Below, one piece after another: positions 1-5,576 of a DNA stretch of 13,735 bases. The notes under the pieces are model-generated. The model made no database searches and was not told the DNA's origin. It worked only from the letters and a program-made list of their open reading frames with translations. A program made the translations under genes and the position numbers. This DNA comes from an uncultured bacterium (GTDB lineage Bacteria; Planctomycetota; Phycisphaerae; Phycisphaerales; SM1A02). The DNA is taken from NCBI GenBank assembly GCA_903918555.1, contig CAIXEV010000652.1, forward strand, positions 1 through 13,735, written 5' to 3'. Position 1 is the stretch's first letter. Every line of letters begins with the position of its first letter.

Positions 1-817
1 CGGCTCGCCGCCGCCGCGCTGCTTTCAGGCGTGACCGCGGCGGTGCTGCTTTCACCGCTCCTCGGCGATGTCCTCGCCACGCGCGGCGACTACACGCGCA
101 CCGACGCAGCGCAGCCGAACGTGTTCTCACGCGAAGGCTACGAGACGCTGACCGGCCTCGCGCTCTCGTGGAGCCGCTGGTTCCTCACGCCCGCGCCCGT
201 GCTGACGGCGCTTCTCGCCGCAGGCGCGGCGATGGTGCTGCGCGGGCGCGGCGCCACGCACGCACGCCGCGTTCTGGCGCCCTTCGTCCTCGCGCTTCTT
301 CTCGCGCTCGCGCTTCCCCCGCTCCTCGGCTCGTGGACCTACGCGCGCTTCACGCTCTTCGCGCTGCCGATCGGACTCGTCGCCGTCGCGATCGCGCTCG
401 ACGCGCTGCCCCCGCCGCGCGTGGAGCGCGGTCGTCGCCGTCCTTCTCGTCGCCGATGCGCTGCTGTCGCTTGGCTCCTACCGCGAGAAGCAGCCGATCC
501 GCGGCGCCGTCGAGATCGTGGCGGACCTGCGACGGCCGACCGACGCGGTGGCGACGATCGGCCTGCCCGACAACGCGGTCGGTTTCTACGCGCGGCTCGC
601 GGGCTTCGACGCGGCGAGCACCGGATTCCTCGGCAAGGACCTCGAGGCCGTGGCGGCGCGCGACAACCCGTTGTTCGTCGTCGTGCTCTATCCGGAACGG
701 ATGTCGCCCGACACCTTCGCCGCGCTCGACCGCGGCTTCGACCGCACCCATCGCCTCGACGGCTGGGCCGACTGGGGCCACGGCGATGTCGAGATCTGGC
801 GCCGCGTCGGGCGCTGA
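1..817 (+). pseudogene. Multi-spanning membrane protein, glycosyltransferase-39-like, 3' part with frameshift
   Basis: The frame is open from base 1, so the N-terminus lies outside the window. Frame 1 encodes hydrophobic helices separated by a loop (roughly 31-400), then turns into arginine-rich nonsense after the C-run at 409-413. Skipping one base there gives frame 2, which at once resumes a convincing membrane helix (about 422-475, starting WSAVVAVLLVADALLSLG) and a soluble C-terminal domain ending with TGA at 815-817. Several hydrophobic segments followed by a small soluble tail suit polytopic glycosyltransferases of the ArnT/PMT type that use polyprenyl-linked sugars, but no catalytic motif is inside the window, so the family call is tentative. 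The lesion is either a real single-base insertion (pseudogene) or a homopolymer sequencing error. The coding signal is strong on both sides, so any inactivation is recent. The stop is 4 bases from the end of the convergent gene. Confidence 0.6.
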
Positions 818-821
818 TCGG

Positions 822-1181
822 TCAGCCGAGCCGGGCCGCGATCGACTTGTCCGCGTTCGCGAAACGCATGCGCGCCATCGCGGCGTCGAGCCGTTCGCGC
901 AGCGGGAAGTCGGCGCGGTGCTCGGCGAAGAACGACAGCACGGCGCGGCCCACATCGGCGGGCGTCCGCGTGCCGTCCGGGCAGAACACGTTGTAATCGG
1001 CCCACGAAAGCCGCAGTTCGTGCAAGGTCGACCCCTCGGGGGCGTCGATCGACGCGTGCCAGATCCACGCCTGCTCCGCCTCGCGCTCGGCGCCGAGCCG
1101 GATCGTTGGTTCTGATGCGTCTGCGTCCACGCGCAGAGGATACCATCGCGTCCCCGCGCCTTTCGCGCGTCGTCCCGCCAT
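822..1181 (-). CDS. Conserved-looking hypothetical protein, 119 aa
   Basis: I do not recognise this family. It is a small soluble protein with no signal peptide, membrane segment or cysteine cluster (one Cys, residue 67). It is rich in Trp, Tyr and Phe in the middle (residues 39-85) and helical and charged at the C-terminus, with FPLRERLDAAMARMRFANAD at 92-111. That mix of aromatic and charged residues is unlike the Arg/Ala/Pro-rich shadow frames nearby, which supports real coding. I chose the ATG at 1181, whose codon overlaps the ATG of the divergent permease gene at 1180. A GTG at 1130 would give a 102-aa form and leave room for both promoters. The 3' end sits 4 bases from the stop of the convergent membrane-protein gene, so neither has its own spacer terminator. 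Confidence 0.6.
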   Translation of the reverse strand: MAGRRAKGAGTRWYPLRVDADASEPTIRLGAEREAEQAWIWHASIDAPEGSTLHELRLSWADYNVFCPDGTRTPADVGRAVLSFFAEHRADFPLRERLDAAMARMRFANADKSIAARLG

Positions 1182-2514
1182 GCCGATTGGATTCTTCCTC
1201 GAGATCTTCCGACTGGGTCTGCGCAACCTGCGGCTTCACAAGCTGCGGTCGACGCTCACGAGCCTTGGCATCATCCTCGGCGTCGCGGCCGTGATCGTCG
1301 TCGTCGCGGTCGGCGAAGGCAACAAGATCAGCGCGCTGCGGGAAGTTGCCGCGCTCGGCGCCACCAACATCATCGTGCGCTCGTCGAAGCCGCCCGAGGC
1401 CTCGAACTCTGGCCAGGCGCGAACCTTCTTCGTCGCCTACGGCCTCCTCCGGCAGGATCTCCGCCGCATGCAGACCGCGCTGCCGGACGCCGTGTCGGTC
1501 GTGCCGCTCAAGGCCGTGGGCTCGGATGTCTCGTACGAGAACCAGCGCATCACGAGCCAGGTGTTCGGCACGACCCCCGACCTCCTCGAGGTCGCGCGGC
1601 TTCGGCTCGAGCCGCGCAGCCGCTACATCAGCGACGAGGATGTCGCCTCGCGCGCGCCCGTCTGCGTGATCGGCAGCGAGATCTCCAAGCAGTTCTTCCG
1701 CCTGCGCGATCCGATCGGCGCCACCATCAAGGTCGACAACACCGTCTTCCGCGTGATCGGCGTGCTCGAGCCCGTCGGTCTCGCCGGCGGCCGCGGTTCG
1801 GCGCTCGTCGGGCGCGATCTCAACAAGGACATCCACATCCCGATCACGACCGCGGAGTCGCAGTTCGGCGACAACATCATGCGGCGGCAATCCGGCTCGT
1901 TCAGCGGCGAGAACATCGAGCTGTCCGAGATCTATGTGGTGGCCCCCGAGACCGAATCGGTGGTGCCGCTCGCCGAGCGCGTGCGGCGCGTGATCGAGAC
2001 GGGTCACCCGGGGCTCAGCGATGTCCAGATCATCGTGCCGTGGGAACTGCTCGAGAACGCCAAGCGCCAGCTCATGGTGTGGAACGTGATGCTCGTCGTG
2101 GTGGCGGCGATCTCGCTGCTCGTCGGCGGCATCGGCATCATGAACATCATGCTCGCGAGCGTGACCGAGCGAACGCGCGAGATCGGCATCCGCCGCGCGC
2201 TCGGCGCGACGCGGCGGCACATCGTGCTCCAGTTCCTCGTCGAGACGGGCGCGCTCAGCGCGCTCGGCGGCGTGATCGGCATCGGGCTCGGCGTCGGCAT
2301 CTCGTGGGGCCTCAGGCCGCTCGTCGAGCTTCTCGTGCGGCTGCCGTTCCTCCAGGGCGCGTTCGATGGCCGCCTGACCCTCGAGCCGCAGGTGACGGTC
2401 TGGTCGATCGTGGTGAGCTTCGTGGTGGCGGCCGGCGTCGGACTCGTGTTCGGCATCTACCCCGCGATCGTCGCGAGCCGCAAGGACCCGATCGAAGCGC
2501 TGCGGCATGACTGA
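1180..2514 (+). CDS. MacB/FtsX-family ABC transporter permease
   Basis: A 444-aa inner-membrane permease with the standard MacB-like layout: a cytoplasmic N-terminal stretch, TM1 at about residues 27-45, a large extracytoplasmic MacB_PCD domain (about 46-295), then TM2 (about 300-325), TM3 (about 352-375) and TM4 (about 403-430). The cytoplasmic loop after TM2 carries the family signature ERTREIGIRRALGA at 330-343, which couples to the ATPase. The C-terminus ends in the usual IYPAIVASRKDPIEALRHD. Relatives act with a separate ATPase and often a periplasmic adaptor to export macrolides, peptides or lipoproteins by mechanotransmission. No ATPase or adaptor gene lies in this window, so the partner must be encoded elsewhere and the substrate is unknown. 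No clear ribosome binding site precedes the ATG, whose start codon overlaps that of the divergent gene. Length and motifs look intact. Confidence 0.93.
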   Translation: MPIGFFLEIFRLGLRNLRLHKLRSTLTSLGIILGVAAVIVVVAVGEGNKISALREVAALGATNIIVRSSKPPEASNSGQARTFFVAYGLLRQDLRRMQTALPDAVSVVPLKAVGSDVSYENQRITSQVFGTTPDLLEVARLRLEPRSRYISDEDVASRAPVCVIGSEISKQFFRLRDPIGATIKVDNTVFRVIGVLEPVGLAGGRGSALVGRDLNKDIHIPITTAESQFGDNIMRRQSGSFSGENIELSEIYVVAPETESVVPLAERVRRVIETGHPGLSDVQIIVPWELLENAKRQLMVWNVMLVVVAAISLLVGGIGIMNIMLASVTERTREIGIRRALGATRRHIVLQFLVETGALSALGGVIGIGLGVGISWGLRPLVELLVRLPFLQGAFDGRLTLEPQVTVWSIVVSFVVAAGVGLVFGIYPAIVASRKDPIEALRHD

Positions 2515-2549
2515 TCGGGTGCCCGCAGGCTTTCGCCTGCGGAACCGAT
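2514..2549. terminator. Hairpin after the ABC permease gene
   Basis: Perfect 8-bp stem CCGCAGGC (2523-2530) / GCCTGCGG (2535-2542) with a TTTC loop. A further ATCGG/CCGAT pairing at 2514-2518 and 2545-2549 lies outside a small internal loop. It starts at the permease stop codon and has no T-run, so it may act as a bidirectional structure between convergent genes rather than a classical intrinsic terminator. Confidence 0.55.
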
Positions 2550-2585
2550 GATGTCAGCTTTCGACTCCGAAAGTCACGCGCACCA

Positions 2586-2620
2586 GGCGGGCCTTGGATT
2601 CACTCCAAGGCCCGACCGCC
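2586..2620. terminator. Second strong hairpin between convergent genes
   Basis: Perfect 10-bp stem GGGCCTTGGA (2589-2598) / TCCAAGGCCC (2604-2613) with a 5-base loop, plus an outer GGC/GCC pairing (2586-2588 with 2618-2620). It lies 27 bases past the histidine kinase stop codon (2647-2649, minus strand) and so probably ends that transcript. There is no T-run on either side. A short CGCCG-CAG-CGGCG hairpin follows at 2630-2642, directly beside the kinase stop. Confidence 0.55.
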
Positions 2621-2646
2621 AGAGGGAGCCGCCGCAGCGGCGACCG

Positions 2647-4215
2647 CTACGACATCAGCGGCTCGAGCTCCTTGCCCTTGAACTCGACGGGGACTTCGAC
2701 CGCGAAGGTCGCGCCGGACCCGGGCGCCGACGCCAGCGACACGCGCGCGCCGAGGCGTTCCGCGAGCTCGCGGCAGATCGCAAGCCCAAGTCCCGTGCCC
2801 TGGTGCGCGCGCGTGTGGCTCGCGTCGACCTGGCGGAACTTCTCGAAGATCGTGTCCTGCATGTCGGGCGGGATGCCCGGCCCTTGGTCGGTCACCTCGA
2901 TGCGGACGCAGTCGACGCCCTGCTCGTTCACGATGCGGCGCGCGTGCACGGTGACGCGCGTCCCCTCGGGCGAGAACTTGATCGCGTTCGACACGAAGTT
3001 GTAGAGGATCTGCTGCAGCTTCCCGGGGTCGCTCTCGATGCCCGTCACCGCCTCCTCGACCTGCACCTGCACGGTGATGCTCTTCTGCATCGACTGCGGC
3101 CGCATGATCGCCGCGAGGCCCTCGCAGATGTCCCTGACGCTCGTCGGTCCGATCGTGACCTCGAGCCGGCCGGCCTCGATCTTCGCCATCTGCAGGAGCT
3201 CGTTGATCATCTCGAGCAGGTTGCGCCCCGACTGCAGGATGTTGCCGATGTAGCGCATGCGCTTCGGATCCGCGCCCGGATCGTTGCGCGCGATCTCGTC
3301 GAGAAGCTCCGCGAAGCCGATGATCGAGTTGAGCGGCGTGCGCAGCTCGTGCGAGACATTCGCGAGGAACTCGCTCTTCAGGCGGTTCGACTCGGAGAGG
3401 CCGATGTTCGACTCCGCGAGCTCGCCGAGCTTGAGGTCGAGGCTCTCGTTCACGCGCTTGAGCTGCGCCTGCCCCTCCTCGAGGCGATCGAGCATGCCGT
3501 CGAACGCCTTGGAGAGACGCTCGAAGTCGTCGCCGGTCTTGAGCGCCGACCGCGCGTGCGTGCTGCCGAGGTCGACGCGCTCGGCCACGGCGGTGAGCGC
3601 GCGCACCGGGCTGAAGATCAGGCGCTTGAGGATGACCTGGAAGACGAGGATCGCGAGGATGCCCGCCGCGAGCCCCGAGCCGGCGATGATGAGGCGGCTG
3701 ATGTCGATCTGCGACTCGGCGAGCTCGCTGCGGCGGTCGATGAGCAGCACGCCCATGACCGTGTCCTCGCTGCGCACCGCGGCGCCGCGCCGGTTCCAGT
3801 CGATGTACTTGAGGTCGGCGATGCGCCGCCACTCGCGCTCGCGGATGGCGCGCGCGTAGCGGTAGCGGATGCCGGCACCCTCGGTCTGCCGCTCGAAGCG
3901 CTCGGCGACCTTCGAGTCGGACTCGAAGACCTCGAGCGACTGCTCGAGGAACCCGTCGTCGACGCCCGCGCCGCCGAGCAGGATGTCGTCGACGCTCAGG
4001 ACGCGCATGGGGATGACGCTGCCCTCGCTGCGGCCGATCGAGAAGCCGTTCTCAAACCAGGTGTCGGCGAGCTGGCGCGAGACCTCGAGCTGGCTCTCGG
4101 TGACGAGCGCGCCCGTGCGGTACCACGGAACAGCGAGCGCGGCCCCGAGCAGAGCGAACACCGCGATCCCGAAGAGGATCTGGCACTTGTTCGCGAGTGA
4201 GATACCCTGCGCCAT
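2647..4215 (-). CDS. Membrane-bound sensor histidine kinase (HAMP-HisKA-HATPase), orphan
   Basis: A 522-aa protein: TM1 about 11-30, an extracytoplasmic sensor domain about 31-183, TM2 about 184-203, a HAMP-like linker about 200-255, a short coiled coil about 255-285, then the kinase core. The H-box has the phosphoacceptor His289 in SHELRTPLNS. The N-box has Asn416 and Asn420 (NFVSNAIKFSPEG). The G1 box is DQGPGIP at 443-449, the F box FEKFRQ at about 457-462, and the G2 box GTGLGLAI at 473-480. All catalytic motifs are intact, so ATP-dependent autophosphorylation is expected. The sensor domain faintly recalls the Tll0287/DUF3365 type but has no CXXCH haem motif, so its ligand is unknown. No receiver domain is fused and no response regulator is adjacent. 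The start is chosen at the ATG just before the signal-anchor. A TAGAAT hexamer at 4230-4225 may be a -10 box giving a very short leader. Confidence 0.95.
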   Translation of the reverse strand: MAQGISLANKCQILFGIAVFALLGAALAVPWYRTGALVTESQLEVSRQLADTWFENGFSIGRSEGSVIPMRVLSVDDILLGGAGVDDGFLEQSLEVFESDSKVAERFERQTEGAGIRYRYARAIREREWRRIADLKYIDWNRRGAAVRSEDTVMGVLLIDRRSELAESQIDISRLIIAGSGLAAGILAILVFQVILKRLIFSPVRALTAVAERVDLGSTHARSALKTGDDFERLSKAFDGMLDRLEEGQAQLKRVNESLDLKLGELAESNIGLSESNRLKSEFLANVSHELRTPLNSIIGFAELLDEIARNDPGADPKRMRYIGNILQSGRNLLEMINELLQMAKIEAGRLEVTIGPTSVRDICEGLAAIMRPQSMQKSITVQVQVEEAVTGIESDPGKLQQILYNFVSNAIKFSPEGTRVTVHARRIVNEQGVDCVRIEVTDQGPGIPPDMQDTIFEKFRQVDASHTRAHQGTGLGLAICRELAERLGARVSLASAPGSGATFAVEVPVEFKGKELEPLMS

Positions 4216-4266
4216 GCAGGGTCGATTCTACGGCGTGTCGCCCTTCCCCGAATCCTGCAAGACGAC

Positions 4267-4270
4267 GAGG
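4267..4270 (+). promoter_or_regulatory. Shine-Dalgarno site deciding the GTG start at 4276
   Basis: GAGG lies 5 bases upstream of the GTG at 4276. The frame is open back to a TGA at 4198 with no ATG between, so this site supports GTG 4276 as the start. Confidence 0.5.
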
Positions 4271-4275
4271 TTCCC

Positions 4276-4626
4276 GTGTTCCGGCCAGGCACCGACGAAA
4301 GCAATGTCCAGTACGAGGATGTCCTCTGCAACTACTGCCACCGGCCGTGGGATCCCGACGATCCGTCGCGGCCGATGGTCGAGGGGCACCACGGCAGCCA
4401 CATGTGCGGCGAGTGCCTCTCGATCGCCTACCTCGCGACCGTGATCGAGGGCCGCGACGACCGCGAGCCTGGCGTGGCGTGCACGATGTGCCTCGTCGAG
4501 CCGGACACGCTCTTCTGGCGCAGCCCCGAGTTCCCCGACGCCTGCGTGTGCCAGGCGTGCATCAAGCGCTCGTCGGGCGTCTTGGAGAAGGACAAGGACT
4601 ACACCTGGCGCCGGCCGCAGGGTTGA
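4276..4626 (+). CDS. Small double zinc-knuckle protein (four CXXC motifs)
   Basis: A 116-aa soluble protein with a GTG start preceded by GAGG. It has four CXXC pairs: Cys18/21, Cys44/47, Cys69/72 and Cys92/95 (plus Cys90), spaced as two successive four-cysteine modules. The first module (LCNYCHRPW ... HMCGECLSIAY) recalls the ClpX N-terminal zinc-binding domain, where CXXC and a second CXXC about 20 residues on precede a helix. His38, His39 and His42 are possible extra ligands. There is no AAA+ domain, membrane segment or signal peptide. ClpX-type zinc modules dimerise and bind adaptors or substrates, so a protein-binding or regulatory role is plausible, but this is inference. The gene is divergent from the histidine kinase with only 60 bases between the starts, so they may share control. 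I cannot name the family; a rubredoxin- or ribosomal-type zinc ribbon is an alternative reading. Confidence 0.8.
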   Translation: MFRPGTDESNVQYEDVLCNYCHRPWDPDDPSRPMVEGHHGSHMCGECLSIAYLATVIEGRDDREPGVACTMCLVEPDTLFWRSPEFPDACVCQACIKRSSGVLEKDKDYTWRRPQG

Positions 4627-4653
4627 GTCGGTGGGCTGGAGGGTTGGGGAGTT

Positions 4654-4776
4654 TCTCACGGAGGCACGGAGAAGCGAAAGGAAGCGAAAGGAAGAGAAGC
4701 CCCGTCTCTCACTTTCCTTCGCACAGCGTGACCGAATGCAAGACTTGGGCTCCGTGAGCTCCGCGCCTCCGTGAGA
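4654..4776. repeat. Inverted-repeat element built on a CACGGAGR octamer
   Basis: Outer arms TCTCACGGAGGC (4654-4665) and GCCTCCGTGAGA (4765-4776) are perfect 12-bp reverse complements. After one mismatch they extend inward as CGGAG/CTCCG. The left arm is a tandem octamer, CACGGAGG then CACGGAGA (4658-4673), followed by two direct copies of GAAGCGAAAG (4671-4680, 4681-4690). CTCCGTGAG occurs again at 4750-4758. The layout suggests a non-autonomous dispersed intergenic element, but its copy number cannot be judged from one window. Confidence 0.6.
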
Positions 4777-4821
4777 GACCTCATTTGAGCTGCTTGGAAT
4801 GACGGCAGTCGCACGCCACGA

Positions 4822-4869
4822 TGGCCTCGGCGGGCGGACCCCCTGAGGCCACAGCGGGCTAGCCCGCTG
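4822..4869. terminator. Hairpin plus 18-bp palindrome downstream of trmB
   Basis: TGGCCTC (4822-4828) pairs with GAGGCCA (4845-4851). Directly next to it is a perfect uninterrupted 18-bp palindrome, CAGCGGGCTAGCCCGCTG (4852-4869), ending 23 bases beyond the trmB stop. Minus-strand transcripts would meet the palindrome first. No T-run is present. It may be a transcript end or a dispersed palindromic repeat. Confidence 0.45.
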
Positions 4870-4892
4870 GCACCCCTGGCTTTCTGCGGGAA

Positions 4893-5576
4893 TCACGCGC
4901 GCACGAGCGTCATCGCGTGGAACGGGCGGCCTTCGCGGCGGAACTTGCGCTCGAAGTTCGTGCCCACGACCTCGCCTTCGCCGGCGCTCGCGGGCTTCTC
5001 GAAGTCGCGGCGTTCGAAGAGGTCGCTCGCGCGCTCCGCATGCTCGACATCCCACGCCCAGAGCTCGTCGTGGTCGGTGACGATGCGCAGTTCGCCGCGC
5101 GGCTCGAGAATGCGGTGGAACTCGCGCAGCGTGTGGTCCTGCACCACGCGGCGCTTGTGATGGCGCGTCTTGGGCCACGGGTCGCTGAAGTAGAGATGGA
5201 TCACCGACACGATGCCGTCGGGCACGCGCGTGCGGATGAACTCGGTGGCGTCGCCGTGCAGCAGCCGCACATTCGGCAAGCCGCGGCGGCGAATGCGGTC
5301 GGCCGCGTACGCCCAGAACTCCCCCGCCCACTCGATCCCGAGGAAGTTGGTCTCGGGCTCGAGCTCGGACTGCTGCAGCAGGAAAGTGCCCTTGCCAGAG
5401 CCGATCTCGAGCTCGAAGCGGCGCGTCGGAAGCGGAAACCACGCGCGCGGATCGAACGCGAGCGCGGCGCGTGCCGCCTCGACGGTCGCCGCGTCGGGGA
5501 GCGGCGCGAGCGAACGCATCTCGATCCCGGCGTCGCCTGGAACCAGATCGCGACCGTTACCAAGACCGAAACTCAT
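4893..5576 (-). CDS. trmB: tRNA (guanine-N7-)-methyltransferase TrmB
   Basis: A 227-aa SAM-dependent enzyme that forms m7G46 in the tRNA variable loop. The SAM-binding motif ELEIGSGKGTFLL lies at 55-67, followed by the acidic motif FLGIEWAGE at 78-86 and HGDATEF at 107-113. The family signature FSDPWPKTRHHKRR at 130-143 (consensus FPDPWPKKRHHKRR) carries the catalytic Asp132. The C-terminal block TNFERKFRREGRPFHAM at 206-222 matches the usual T-(x)3-E-x-KF ending. The length is normal and all motifs are intact. The ATG at 5576 overlaps the TGA of the upstream hydrolase gene in an ATGA arrangement, pointing to translational coupling at the end of the five-gene cluster. About 50 residues before the SAM motif form the usual variable N-terminus. 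Confidence 0.97.
   Translation of the reverse strand: MSFGLGNGRDLVPGDAGIEMRSLAPLPDAATVEAARAALAFDPRAWFPLPTRRFELEIGSGKGTFLLQQSELEPETNFLGIEWAGEFWAYAADRIRRRGLPNVRLLHGDATEFIRTRVPDGIVSVIHLYFSDPWPKTRHHKRRVVQDHTLREFHRILEPRGELRIVTDHDELWAWDVEHAERASDLFERRDFEKPASAGEGEVVGTNFERKFRREGRPFHAMTLVRA

Larger units (their letters stand above)
4627..4892. other. Non-coding stretch between convergent genes
   Basis: These 266 bases separate the zinc-knuckle gene (+) from trmB (-). They hold the octamer-based inverted repeat (4654-4776), a hairpin (4822-4851) and a perfect palindrome (4852-4869), listed separately. The open frames crossing the stretch have repetitive, low-complexity translations and no plausible gene. 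Confidence 0.7.

Noticed and set aside
688..2508. A 606-codon open frame on the minus strand
   Set aside because: Antisense to the well-supported ABC permease, with a His/Asp/Arg-rich translation that has no domain signal.
4276..4626. Truncated ClpX
   Set aside because: Only zinc-knuckle modules are present. The gene has its own start, Shine-Dalgarno site and stop, and no AAA+ remnants follow in any frame.
4654..4776. CRISPR array or tRNA in the 4.6-4.9 kb spacer
   Set aside because: The repeats are inverted or very short with no regular spacers, and no cloverleaf arms or CCA-like end are seen.
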